From assembly GCA_026390075.1 (NCBI GenBank), contig JAPLGP010000027.1:1-44197 (forward strand): DNA of 44,197 nt, in the 5' to 3' direction. Below are positions 1 to 8,768 of the stretch, in pieces. The translations under genes were made by a program, and so were the position numbers. Position 1 is the first letter of the stretch; each line of letters starts with the position of its first letter. This stretch comes from Campylobacterales bacterium. Lineage in GTDB: Bacteria > Campylobacterota > Campylobacteria > Campylobacterales > Sulfurimonadaceae. The notes beneath the pieces were generated by a model. It did no database searches, was not told the DNA's origin, and saw nothing but the letters and a program-made list of their open reading frames with translations.

Positions 1-1
1 A

Positions 2-82
2 TCAGGAATCATCAATTCAGACATTTATAAGTTTGGAGCTAAATCTTCAAATAAAATAGTAGAAAAACAAGAGGTGGTTTAA
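2..82 (+). CDS. C-terminal tail of an unidentified upstream gene (partial)
   Basis: An open frame enters from the left edge and stops with TAA at 80-82, giving 26 residues that end in VEKQEVV. A second frame is also open to about position 57, so the choice of frame is uncertain. The tail is too short to name a family. It lies upstream of the convergent tRNA-Leu. Confidence 0.35.
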   Translation, partial: SGIINSDIYKFGAKSSNKIVEKQEVV

Positions 83-200
83 GTTTCAGAATGTAACTTT
101 TTTTTAATTTACCTGCCCAATTTTAGAGTTCGTTTGACAATAGATGAATTTTTATGTGTAATAACTGAATTGAAAAAGCTTTTGGAAGCCCTATTTTAGG

Positions 201-284
201 TGGTACCTGCGGGCGGACTCGAACCGCCACAACTCGCGTTAGCGGATTTTGAATCCGCCGTGTCTACCATTTCACCACGCAGGC
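201..284 (-). tRNA. tRNA-Leu, anticodon CAA
   Basis: Read on the minus strand, a class II tRNA folds cleanly. The acceptor stem is GCCTGCG with CGCAGGT (first pair G-U). The anticodon stem GCGGA/TCCGC holds the loop TTCAAAA, giving anticodon CAA, which reads UUG leucine codons. There is a variable arm, the T-arm is GGCGGTTCGAGTCCGCC, and the discriminator A is followed by an encoded CCA (201-203). The 84 nt length fits tRNA-Leu. Confidence 0.97.
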
Positions 285-369
285 AAATATATCTAAAAGG
301 GTATATTGGAGTGCAATAATAGTGATATATTACTTAAAAGTAAATAACTTTATGTCGATTGTAGTGTGT

Positions 370-389
370 GGAATTATAAATGCTATAAT
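370..389 (+). promoter_or_regulatory. flgL promoter region: sigma-54-like -24/-12 overlapping an extended -10
   Basis: GG at 370-371 and GC at 382-383 are separated by exactly 10 bases, the spacing of a sigma-54 promoter. The same GC is part of TGCTATAAT (381-389), a perfect extended -10 for the housekeeping sigma factor. Flagellar hook-filament genes in Helicobacter and Campylobacter often use sigma-54. Sequence alone cannot decide which element is used. Confidence 0.45.
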
Positions 390-431
390 TTGAATATTAT
401 ATAGATTGAAAATAAAGAGTGGAGGTTCACG

Positions 432-2546
432 ATGCGAATTACGCCTAGTATGTACTATAAAAGCTTGTATGCCGAGCAAAATAGTCAGATTAATAATAAA
501 CTTTTTGATGTTAATAAACAAATAGCTTCTGGACTTAAAATACAATATGCGAAGGATGATGTTTCTACTTTTGCTGAAACTATGCGACTTGATAATGAAA
601 TTGTGGCATTGGGGCAGATACAAAAAAGTACAGAAAGTGGATATAAAGTATCAAATCAATCAGATGAAGTTTTAAATGAATTTGTAACATCTATGAAAAG
701 AATGAAAACTCTTCTTATTTCTTCCGCAAATGGTACAAATGATGTCACTTCTCGTGATGCAATCGCGGCTGAAATGAGAGGTATTGAAACTAATCTAAAA
801 ACTCTAGCCAATACATCAATAAATGGTCAGTATATCTTTTCTGGTTCAGCAATAGATATTAAACCTATTTCTGATGATGGAACTTATAATGGAAATGATG
901 TTGCAATGAATGCATTTTTAGGTTCAAATACACAACAACAATACAATGTATCTGGTGCACAATTATTTCTCGGTGAAGAAACTCTTACAAGAAGATCGGT
1001 CACAACAAATGTTGCAAATAGCAATCTTATTGCAAATTATGGTACATTAAAAAGTGCGACAGATACAAATAATCCTCTAAGTGTGGATAGTAATATCCGT
1101 GATATGATGGGAGATACTGATAATGTTATAGATTCTATAAATTCAAAACATAAGTTTTATGTTCGAGGTGTTCGGAGTGATGGAACTGCTTTTAGCGAAA
1201 AAATAGCTATGAGAGACGATGAAAAAATTGATGCTTTATTGACGCATATTGGGAATGCTTTTGGAAATACACTTGGCAACAAAGTTGTCAATGTTTCAAT
1301 GAATGGATCTGGACAAATAGTTGTAGATGATAAAATAAAAGGCTCAAGTAAGCTAGATTTTAACATGGTTGGTGCTGTTGATTTTAGTGGTGGAGCTGCT
1401 GCTGATGTGACAAATATGTCTTTATTAGATAGTGGTGAAAAGAATTTTGATAAGATAATGCTTGGTACGAGTGCAGCCGCAAATCCAAACTTATATGTAA
1501 AAGAGTTTGTAAAATCACCTTATGGTTCTGTTGGTGCTTCAAATATTAGCGGTTTGCTTTATGATAAAACGCAGTTTAGTGTTGTAGGAAATACAGTATC
1601 ATCTAATGTTGCTCAAATAGTGAAAGGCTCAAATGCTTTTGCAACATCTTCTACAAAAATTTCTGAAGTTGCTGATTTGTCACAATTACCATCTGTTGGA
1701 AGTTTAGATGGCACGCAGTTTAAATTATCTGGCACAAATACAAGTGGTACTGCTTTTACTGCTCAGATAGATTTTAAAAATACAGCGGGTGGTGGTTCAA
1801 CTTTTTCACTAGATGGTGGGGTTACAAACTATAAAATTTTTGATGTTGGTACACCAAGAGCAGCCGTAGATGCAGATGCAATGACATATCAACAGATGAT
1901 GGATGTTATGAATATGGTTGTAACAGGTAATATTCCAGCAACAACTAATACAGCTGCAGACTATGATAGTGCTATCATTTCTTCAAACGCTGTTGGAAAA
2001 ACATCTCTCTCTTATGATGGTAAAATTAAATTCGGGGATTTAAATGTCATAAGTACAAAAGCTACTATAGCTCTCTATGATGCAAATAGTGGTACAGGTT
2101 TTCCCCCAGTTTCTGGTGTGGGTTCAACTAGTTCTGTAATGTCATTTAATTCAAACAATGCACTTACTATTCGTGACCCAAAAACAGATTTCTTCAAAAC
2201 CATAAATGAAGTTATAACAGCTGTTGAAGATCAAAAAAACAATCCAGATAGTACAATAGGAAATATGAGAAATGTAGGTATCAACAATGCTATGGCTATG
2301 ATGGATGATTTACAAGGGCATATTTATACAACTCAATCTCAAGTTGGTGCACATTCAAATACCCTCACTTCTTCGTTACAACGAACATCTATGTTGGAGC
2401 TTAGTACTAAAACTCTCCGTTCTTCTGTGATTGATACAGATTTAGCAAAAGCGTCTCTAGAATTAACTCAATTAACTACAAATTATAATGCGATGCTATC
2501 TACAGTTGGTAAAATTTCAAAGCTGAGTTTAGTGAATTATTTATAA
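432..2546 (+). CDS. flgL: flagellar hook-associated protein 3 (FlgL)
   Basis: FlgL forms the second junction ring between the hook and the flagellin filament and is exported by the flagellar type III system. The N-terminal ~140 residues are a flagellin-like D0/D1 helical region (starts MRITPSMYYKSLY, includes the INGQYIFSGS motif). The C-terminal ~80 residues return to the coiled D1/D0 region and end LSLVNYL. Between them lies a ~480-residue Ser/Thr/Gly-rich surface domain. At 704 residues it is more than twice the enterobacterial protein but normal for Campylobacterota, where FlgL is long. ATG 432 follows a GGAGG ribosome site at 421-425. The gene stands alone, with its own promoter candidates at 370-389. 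Confidence 0.9.
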   Translation: MRITPSMYYKSLYAEQNSQINNKLFDVNKQIASGLKIQYAKDDVSTFAETMRLDNEIVALGQIQKSTESGYKVSNQSDEVLNEFVTSMKRMKTLLISSANGTNDVTSRDAIAAEMRGIETNLKTLANTSINGQYIFSGSAIDIKPISDDGTYNGNDVAMNAFLGSNTQQQYNVSGAQLFLGEETLTRRSVTTNVANSNLIANYGTLKSATDTNNPLSVDSNIRDMMGDTDNVIDSINSKHKFYVRGVRSDGTAFSEKIAMRDDEKIDALLTHIGNAFGNTLGNKVVNVSMNGSGQIVVDDKIKGSSKLDFNMVGAVDFSGGAAADVTNMSLLDSGEKNFDKIMLGTSAAANPNLYVKEFVKSPYGSVGASNISGLLYDKTQFSVVGNTVSSNVAQIVKGSNAFATSSTKISEVADLSQLPSVGSLDGTQFKLSGTNTSGTAFTAQIDFKNTAGGGSTFSLDGGVTNYKIFDVGTPRAAVDADAMTYQQMMDVMNMVVTGNIPATTNTAADYDSAIISSNAVGKTSLSYDGKIKFGDLNVISTKATIALYDANSGTGFPPVSGVGSTSSVMSFNSNNALTIRDPKTDFFKTINEVITAVEDQKNNPDSTIGNMRNVGINNAMAMMDDLQGHIYTTQSQVGAHSNTLTSSLQRTSMLELSTKTLRSSVIDTDLAKASLELTQLTTNYNAMLSTVGKISKLSLVNYL

Positions 2547-2603
2547 AATTACTCAATTTTTACATTTCAAAATGCCAAGAAAATTCTTTATGGAATGCTT
2601 TTT

Positions 2604-2612
2604 GGCTATACT
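2604..2612 (+). promoter_or_regulatory. ftsK -10 box candidate
   Basis: TGGCTATACT at 2603-2612 (TATACT at 2607-2612) is a reasonable -10 hexamer, about 43 bases before the TTG start of ftsK. The identification is by resemblance only. Confidence 0.35.
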
Positions 2613-2654
2613 TCGCTTATTAAAATAATTATTAATTTCTAAAGGTAAGATGAT

Positions 2655-4892
2655 TTGAAAGATGCTATTTTTATTATAGTTTTTGGTTTATTGATATATT
2701 TAGGTTTTGCAACAATTTTTGGCAATAGTGGCTTTATAGGCAGTTATGGAGCAGTTTTTGCCTCTTATAACCATCAATATTTTGGGTATTTGTCTTTTAT
2801 TTATCTCTTAGTATCACTTGTTCCACTCTATTTTTTATATAAGAATAGTGTTTTTGATTTTAGAAAAGCTGAAGTTGTAATGGCACTCTTTTTGTTGTTT
2901 TTCTCTTTTTTACTTGCGCAGTCACTTTTGGTACAAAATGGATTTAGAGGAAAAATAGCAGGTGATTTTGTAGATTTTTTATCTCCTTATATTGGTCTTT
3001 TTGGACTTTGGGTATTTTGGCTTATTACAACTTTAGTTTCAACCGTAATTATTCTTGATAAAAATTCAGATGAAATAGCATCTATTGTTACTACTTTTAT
3101 TAAAAATAAATTTCCAAAATCTACGGTTGAAAATGTTCCACATGCCGTAAAAGAAGCTTCTATTAAAGAAACTAAAAAAAAAGATGAAAAAATAGAAAAT
3201 AACTCAAATATTGATAATAAAGAAAAAATAAATGTAATTTTTACACCTGAAGTGAATAATCTGCCTCTGCAAAAACAACTTTTTGAAGAAATTAAAGAAG
3301 TTCCACATGCCAAAGAAGATGTTGCAAAAAGTAATATAAATAGAACTATTGAAAGTGTAAAGTCTGAAAAACCAAACAATATTTTAGAATTAGTCTCAAA
3401 AGTAAAAGAGCAAAAAAATGCAATTATTATAGATGAACTTGAAGAAAATACAAAACTTTTAGAAACAATAGAAAAAGGTGAAGTTGAAAAACCAAAAAAT
3501 TTCACGCTTCCTTCTGTAGATTTTTTACAAAAGCCAACAGCTGCAGCGCATAGTGTAGATGAGAGTGAAGTAGATGATAAAATCCGCTATCTTATAGAAA
3601 AATTGGCTCATTTTAAAATAGATGGCGATGTAGTTCGAACTTATGCAGGTCCCGTTGTCTCTACCTTTGAGTTTAAACCAGCTGCAAATGTGAAAGTATC
3701 ACGCATCTTAAATCTTCAAGATGACTTAGCGATGGCACTCTCAGCGGAAAGTATTCGTATCCAAGCCCCAATTCCTGGAAAAGATGTAGTCGGCATCGAG
3801 ATACCAAATGCTACAGTTGACACAATTTACCTTAGAGATTTACTTGATAGTAAACTTTTTAAAGAGTCTTCATCGCCCTTAACAATAGTTCTAGGAAAAG
3901 ATATAGTTGGTAAACCTTTTATAACTGACTTGAAAAAACTTCCACACTTGCTTATAGCAGGAACAACAGGAAGTGGTAAAAGTGTTGGTATAAACGCTAT
4001 GATTTTGAGTCTTTTATATAAAAATTCACCTGATCAACTCAGACTTTTAATGATTGACCCAAAAATGTTGGAGTTTTCAATTTATAATGATATTCCACAT
4101 CTTCTTACCCCAGTTATCACCAAACCAAAACAAGCGATAGTAGCTCTAAATAATATGGTTCACGAAATGGAACGCCGTTACCAACTTATGAGCGAGAATA
4201 GAACGAAAAATATTGAGAACTATAATGACAAAGTAAAAGTTGAGGGCGGTGAACACTTTCCTTATATCGTAGTGATTATTGATGAGTTAGCGGATTTGAT
4301 GATGACGAGTGGTAAAGATGTGGAACACTCTATTGCAAGACTTGCTCAAATGGCAAGAGCTTCAGGAATACACCTAGTAGTAGCTACACAAAGACCTTCT
4401 GTAGATGTTGTTACAGGTTTGATTAAAGCAAATTTACCATCACGAATATCTTACAGAGTAGGGCAGAAAGTTGATAGTAAAATTATTTTAGACCAACAGG
4501 GAGCAGAGTCACTTTTAGGTAAAGGAGATATGCTATTTACTCCTCCAGGCTCGACTGGTTTGGTTCGTCTTCACGCTCCATGGAGTACGGAAGCAGAGAT
4601 TGAAAATATAGTTAATTTTATCAAATCTCAAAGAGCACCAAACTATGATAAAAGTTTTTTACTTGAAGAAAATGAGTTAAGTTCCTCTTCTTCAAACGAT
4701 ACTTATGAAGAGTTAGACCCTCTTTTTGATGAAGCAAAAAATGTGATTTTAACAGATAGAAAAACTTCTATTTCATACTTACAGAGGAAACTTCAAATTG
4801 GTTATAACAAATCTGCACGATTGATTGAGCAATTAGAAAATGAAGGGATATTGTCTTCTCCAAATTCTAAAGGAATTCGTGAAATTCGCTAA
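2655..4892 (+). CDS. ftsK: DNA translocase FtsK
   Basis: FtsK is the septum-bound, ATP-driven DNA pump that clears chromosome termini during division. Hydrophobic segments in the first ~135 residues form the membrane anchor. A charged, low-complexity linker covers ~150-290. The RecA-like motor follows with Walker A GTTGSGKS (436-443) and Walker B VVIIDELADLM (~540). A C-terminal winged-helix gamma domain (~690-745) carries SYLQRKLQIGYNKSARLI. The start is TTG 2655 after AAAGG at 2641; the nearby ATG at 2650 is closed by a stop two codons on. The linker contains two copies of CCACATGCC (3138, 3303), both read as Val-Pro-His-Ala. The stop overlaps the next ATG by one base, so the two genes are probably coupled. 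Confidence 0.95.
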   Translation: MKDAIFIIVFGLLIYLGFATIFGNSGFIGSYGAVFASYNHQYFGYLSFIYLLVSLVPLYFLYKNSVFDFRKAEVVMALFLLFFSFLLAQSLLVQNGFRGKIAGDFVDFLSPYIGLFGLWVFWLITTLVSTVIILDKNSDEIASIVTTFIKNKFPKSTVENVPHAVKEASIKETKKKDEKIENNSNIDNKEKINVIFTPEVNNLPLQKQLFEEIKEVPHAKEDVAKSNINRTIESVKSEKPNNILELVSKVKEQKNAIIIDELEENTKLLETIEKGEVEKPKNFTLPSVDFLQKPTAAAHSVDESEVDDKIRYLIEKLAHFKIDGDVVRTYAGPVVSTFEFKPAANVKVSRILNLQDDLAMALSAESIRIQAPIPGKDVVGIEIPNATVDTIYLRDLLDSKLFKESSSPLTIVLGKDIVGKPFITDLKKLPHLLIAGTTGSGKSVGINAMILSLLYKNSPDQLRLLMIDPKMLEFSIYNDIPHLLTPVITKPKQAIVALNNMVHEMERRYQLMSENRTKNIENYNDKVKVEGGEHFPYIVVIIDELADLMMTSGKDVEHSIARLAQMARASGIHLVVATQRPSVDVVTGLIKANLPSRISYRVGQKVDSKIILDQQGAESLLGKGDMLFTPPGSTGLVRLHAPWSTEAEIENIVNFIKSQRAPNYDKSFLLEENELSSSSSNDTYEELDPLFDEAKNVILTDRKTSISYLQRKLQIGYNKSARLIEQLENEGILSSPNSKGIREIR

Positions 4893-5284
4893 TGAGTCAG
4901 GCACGATTTATATTTACAAAACATCCAAATTCTTTCAGTGTTTTTGTTGAAAATTTAGAGCAACTCAGTGTTGCAGAGATACAAAATATAGAAACTTTTG
5001 TTAATACGAGGCAAGGTTTTTTTGATTTTGAGAGTTATACTTTCTCCATTCCAAAAAGATTAGAATTTGATGAGTTTGTTACACTTTTAGGGCATGTGGA
5101 AATAGATGCAAAGTGTGAAGAAAAAACTTTAGAAATACAAAGCTATAAGAAAATAGAGTTTGGTCAATATAAAGGAATGTTTTATTCTGAACTTCCAGAT
5201 TCCTATCTTATATGGTTAAAAAGTAGCTATAGAGGTGTAGATAGAGATAGTATTGATAGCGAGTTAAAAAAAAGAAACTTATAA
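4892..5284 (+). CDS. small DUF3820-like protein coupled to ftsK
   Basis: This is a 130-residue cytosolic protein with no signal peptide or membrane segment. Residues 90-109 contain FGQYKGMFYSELP followed by SYLIWL, which resembles the short FGKYKG...LP..YLxWL signature of DUF3820 and of C-terminal extensions of some exonucleases. The N-terminal ~85 residues are not recognised. The gene starts on the last base of the ftsK stop codon, so it is probably cotranscribed and translationally coupled. A copy of the repeated word (reverse GGCATGTGG, 5091-5099) falls inside it, read as Gly-His-Val. A DNA-related role is only suggested by the neighbour. Confidence 0.7.
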   Translation: MSQARFIFTKHPNSFSVFVENLEQLSVAEIQNIETFVNTRQGFFDFESYTFSIPKRLEFDEFVTLLGHVEIDAKCEEKTLEIQSYKKIEFGQYKGMFYSELPDSYLIWLKSSYRGVDRDSIDSELKKRNL

Positions 5285-5370
5285 GTGTTACAATAAGAAG
5301 CATACTTTAAATAAAATCAAATAAATATGTTTCTTTTTGAAACACTATAAAAATAAGCCATTTATATTTT

Positions 5371-5378
5371 GCTATAAT
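5371..5378 (+). promoter_or_regulatory. acnB promoter -10
   Basis: TTTTGCTATAAT, with TATAAT at 5373-5378, is a near-ideal Campylobacterota -10 element, 28 bases before the acnB ATG. A ribosome site ACAGGA lies at 5395-5400. Confidence 0.6.
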
Positions 5379-5406
5379 CCTATAAAATTTACAAACAGGA
5401 AAAACA

Positions 5407-7998
5407 ATGGCATTTATTGAAGAATATAAAGCACATATTATTGAAAGAGAAACACTTGGTGTTCCACCATTACCGCTTTGTGTTGAACAAACTGTTGCAT
5501 TAGTTGAAATGATTAAAGCTGGTGAGGGTGATATGGTTCAAAACATTGACCTTATCACAAATCGTGTATCACCAGGTGTTGATGATGCGGCTTATGTAAA
5601 AGCTGCTTTTTTAAATGATGTTGCAGCTGAGAAAATAGCTATTAATGCAATTGCTCCTGAACATGCGATTAAAATAATGGGTATGATGCTTGGCGGGTAC
5701 AATGTTAAACCTATCATTAATGGATTAACTTCTAAAAATAGTGCTGTTGTGGAAGCTGCTAAAGAGGCTCTTAAGCACACTTTACTTGTTTATGATGCGT
5801 TTAATGATGTAGAAGAGTTGCACAAAGCTGGAAATCCACATGCCACAGAAGTTATGACTTCGTGGGCAAATGCGGAGTGGTTTACTTCAAAACCAGCTTT
5901 GGCAGAAAAAATGACAGTAACTGTGTATAAAGTTCCAGGTGAAACAAATACAGATGACCTTTCTCCAGCTTCAGAAGCATTTACGCGTTCAGATATCCCT
6001 TTACATGCTAATTCTATGCTTATTTCTAAAATGGAAAACCCAATAGCTACTATTGCGAAGTTAAAAGAATCTGGTCATCCAATCGCTTATGTTGGTGATG
6101 TTGTTGGTACTGGTTCAAGCCGTAAATCAGGTGTTAACTCTGTTCAGTGGCACATGGGTGAAGATATAGCAGGTGTTCCAAATAAGCGTACAGGCGGTGT
6201 AGTTATTGGTGGTATTATCGCTCCAATTTTTTTCGCTACTTGTGAAGATTCAGGTGCATTGCCACTAGAGATGGATGTAACAGCGATGGAAACTGGTGAT
6301 GTTGTAACAATTTACCCATATAAAGGTGAAGCACACAAAAACGGTGCATGTATTGCTACATTTAAACTTAACCCTAACACAATCACTGATGAAGTTCGTG
6401 CAGGCGGTCGTATCCCACTCATTATCGGTCGTGGACTTACTTCTAAGGCGCGTGGTGTTTTAGGCATGGGTGCATCCGATGTATTTTTAACTGCAGAGCA
6501 ACCAGCTGACAGTGGTAAAGGTTATACTCTTGCACAAAAAATGGTAGGTAAGGCATGTGGAATTGCGGGTGTTCGCCCAGGTATGTATGTTGAGCCTCTA
6601 ACGACGACGGTTGGTTCTCAAGATACAACGGGTCCAATGACAAGAGATGAGATTAAAGAGCTTGCTGCACTTGGTTTCTCAGCTGATTTAGTAATGCAAT
6701 CATTCTGTCACACAGCGGCATATCCAAAACCGTCTGATGTTATCATGCACCATACACTTCCTGATTTTATCTCTAACCGTTCAGGTGTAGCTCTTCGCCC
6801 AGGTGATGGTGTTATCCATTCATGGTTAAATCGTTTAACTCTTCCAGATACTGTTGGTACTGGTGCGGATAGCCATACTCGTTTTCCAATCGGTATCTCT
6901 TTTCCTGGTGGTTCAGGTATCGTTGCATTCGCTGCTGTTACAGGTTCTATGCCTCTTACTATGCCTGAGTCTGTACTTGTGCGTTTCAAAGGTGAATTAC
7001 AACCAGGTATTACTCTTCGTGACCTAGTAAATGCTATTCCTTATTATGCAATCAAAGAGGGGCTTTTAACTGTTGAAAAAAAAGGTAAGAAAAATATTTT
7101 TAATGGACGCATTTTAGAGATTGAAGGGCTTCCTAATCTTAAGGCTGAACAAGCATTTGAACTCTCAGATGCTTCTGCTGAGCGTTCGGCTGCAGCATGT
7201 ACGGTTCTTTTAAATAAAGAGCCTGTAGTTGAATATCTAAAATCAAACATTGTTTTGATTGAGTCAATGATTGCAGACGGTTACCAAGATTCTCGTACAT
7301 TACAACGCCGTGCAAACAAAATGAAAGAGTGGGTAGCAAATCCATTACTGATGCAGCCAGATGCTGATGCAGAGTATGCAGCAGTTATCGAAATTGACCT
7401 TAACGAAGTAACAGAGCCGATTTTAGCATGTCCTAATGATCCAGATAATGTTAAACTTTTAAGTGAAGTTGCTGGTGAAAAAATTGATGAAGTGTTTTTA
7501 GGAAGCTGTATGACGAACATTGGTCACTATCGTGCGGCTGGTGAAGTAATGCGTGGTGAAGGCAAAGTTGCTGTTGAGAAGTTCTGGATTGTTCCACCAA
7601 CTCGTATGGATGAGCAACAACTCATCAATGAAGGTTATTACGAAGTATATGGTGCCATCGGTGCACGCACTGAGGTTCCTGGATGTTCACTTTGTATGGG
7701 TAACCAAGCAAGTTCACGGGAAGGTGCAACTGTATTCTCAACTTCTACTCGTAATTTCGATAACCGTTTAGGTAAAGGAACTCAGGTTTATCTTGGTTCT
7801 GCTGAACTCGCGGCGGTATGTTCTAAACTTGGGCGTATTCCTACAGTTGAAGAGTATATGGAGATTGTTCCTGCAAAACTTGCAGGTAAAACTGGTGATG
7901 TTTACAAATACTTAAACTTCAATGAAATCGCAGACTATAAGCTCGAATCGCGCAGTGTAGCTGAAGAAAAATACGGCGTTACTATTAAAGCCGTATAG
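5407..7998 (+). CDS. acnB: aconitate hydratase B
   Basis: AcnB interconverts citrate and isocitrate through cis-aconitate using a [4Fe-4S] cluster; in a reductive TCA cycle it runs isocitrate to citrate. Its 863 residues match the family length. The layout is AcnB-specific: an N-terminal HEAT-like helical domain, the swivel domain with [19 protein letters not shown] (~180-200), then the catalytic domains. Cluster ligands are Cys701 (GSCMTN) and Cys760/Cys763 (GCSLCMGNQ). It has its own promoter at 5371 and a shared terminator with lolA at 8011. Two copies of CCACATGCC are embedded: 5836 (read Pro-His-Ala) and 6552 on the reverse strand (read Ala-Cys-Gly). They therefore lie in different codon phases. 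Confidence 0.97.
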   Translation: MAFIEEYKAHIIERETLGVPPLPLCVEQTVALVEMIKAGEGDMVQNIDLITNRVSPGVDDAAYVKAAFLNDVAAEKIAINAIAPEHAIKIMGMMLGGYNVKPIINGLTSKNSAVVEAAKEALKHTLLVYDAFNDVEELHKAGNPHATEVMTSWANAEWFTSKPALAEKMTVTVYKVPGETNTDDLSPASEAFTRSDIPLHANSMLISKMENPIATIAKLKESGHPIAYVGDVVGTGSSRKSGVNSVQWHMGEDIAGVPNKRTGGVVIGGIIAPIFFATCEDSGALPLEMDVTAMETGDVVTIYPYKGEAHKNGACIATFKLNPNTITDEVRAGGRIPLIIGRGLTSKARGVLGMGASDVFLTAEQPADSGKGYTLAQKMVGKACGIAGVRPGMYVEPLTTTVGSQDTTGPMTRDEIKELAALGFSADLVMQSFCHTAAYPKPSDVIMHHTLPDFISNRSGVALRPGDGVIHSWLNRLTLPDTVGTGADSHTRFPIGISFPGGSGIVAFAAVTGSMPLTMPESVLVRFKGELQPGITLRDLVNAIPYYAIKEGLLTVEKKGKKNIFNGRILEIEGLPNLKAEQAFELSDASAERSAAACTVLLNKEPVVEYLKSNIVLIESMIADGYQDSRTLQRRANKMKEWVANPLLMQPDADAEYAAVIEIDLNEVTEPILACPNDPDNVKLLSEVAGEKIDEVFLGSCMTNIGHYRAAGEVMRGEGKVAVEKFWIVPPTRMDEQQLINEGYYEVYGAIGARTEVPGCSLCMGNQASSREGATVFSTSTRNFDNRLGKGTQVYLGSAELAAVCSKLGRIPTVEEYMEIVPAKLAGKTGDVYKYLNFNEIADYKLESRSVAEEKYGVTIKAV

Positions 7999-8010
7999 TT
8001 TTAAGACTCA

Positions 8011-8039
8011 TATAACGACGCAATTTTTGCGTTGTTATA
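8011..8039. terminator. bidirectional terminator between acnB and lolA
   Basis: The sequence forms a 13-bp stem, TATAACGACGCAA against TTGCGTTGTTATA, with one G-T pair and a 3-base loop. It is followed on the plus side by a T-rich run (8041-8048). It lies between two convergent genes and can serve both. Confidence 0.75.
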
Positions 8040-8068
8040 CTTCTTTTTTTATGATTTTTTTAACCTTA

Positions 8069-8584
8069 TTAATCTTTTATAATATCAAAATTACTTGGAA
8101 ATTTTGGAATAAATAACTTCACATCTACACTTTCATTTTGTTTTTGATTTTCAAAAATAATCATTACTTTGTTTTCAAACTCATCAATATAAGAGATAGT
8201 TTTAATAAAATTATTTTTTGTAGTTATAGTAAATTTCGACTCTTTAAAGTTAGTAACAAAAGTATTTTCTTTTACTTTTTCTGCATTATGAATCATATTA
8301 AAAAAATTAAAATTTGAATCTATCTCTTTAATAATCACTTGTTCTATTTCTGGCTCAACAATTGTCACACTATGTGTATCAATATACACATTTTTTTTCA
8401 CTGGTTTTATATAGTTCCATTTAACATTTTGTGGCTTTGCGGCGATAATTGAGCCACTATAGTTCAAAATTTTGTTATTTTCATCACTCACGGTTTGAAC
8501 AAAATCAGCCTCAAAAGAGTTAACATCATCCAACGAAGCAAAACCTGAAGTAAATAGTAGCAGTAATATAAATATATGTTTCAT
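8069..8584 (-). CDS. lolA: outer-membrane lipoprotein carrier protein LolA
   Basis: LolA is the periplasmic chaperone that carries lipoproteins from the inner-membrane LolCDE complex to the outer membrane. The product has 171 residues, slightly shorter than the enterobacterial protein. Residues 1-16 are a Sec signal peptide ending near SGFA. The mature start, with SFEADFVQTV and then YSGSIIAAKPQNVKWNYIKP, is the usual LolA opening (one face of the lipid-binding half barrel). An AGGAG ribosome site precedes the ATG by 5 bases. It is divergent from secA, and a LolC/E-like permease lies just after secA, so the Lol components are close neighbours here. Confidence 0.88.
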   Translation of the reverse strand: MKHIFILLLLFTSGFASLDDVNSFEADFVQTVSDENNKILNYSGSIIAAKPQNVKWNYIKPVKKNVYIDTHSVTIVEPEIEQVIIKEIDSNFNFFNMIHNAEKVKENTFVTNFKESKFTITTKNNFIKTISYIDEFENKVMIIFENQKQNESVDVKLFIPKFPSNFDIIKD

Positions 8585-8604
8585 TAAACTCCTTAAGTTA
8601 AGAA

Positions 8605-8613
8605 ATTATATCA
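8605..8613 (-). promoter_or_regulatory. lolA promoter -10
   Basis: Read on the minus strand, TGATATAAT (TATAAT is the complement of 8605-8610) lies about 20 bases upstream of the lolA ATG. It is a good extended -10 element. Confidence 0.55.
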
Positions 8614-8693
8614 GATTGCTTGTTTACATATTAATAAATATGACATTCATAAAACAATCATTTTCTTCTTTATGCAAATTATTATTTATACTA

Positions 8694-8702
8694 TGCTAAG
8701 AT
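8694..8702 (+). promoter_or_regulatory. secA promoter -10 candidate
   Basis: TGCTAAGAT at 8694-8702 has an extended -10 form, with TATACT just before it at 8687-8692. It is about 67 bases upstream of the secA start, in the divergent lolA-secA gap. Confidence 0.4.
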
Positions 8703-8768
8703 GGCAAGAATTTCTTTGACAGTGATACTTTACAGGTAAATATATAACTGTCATTAATAAGGTTGAGA

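Noticed and set aside
2987-3505. Long antisense frames opposite ftsK (and similar ones opposite acnB, sucC and sucD)
   Set aside because: They mirror the codon bias of clearly real genes on the other strand and lack ribosome sites.
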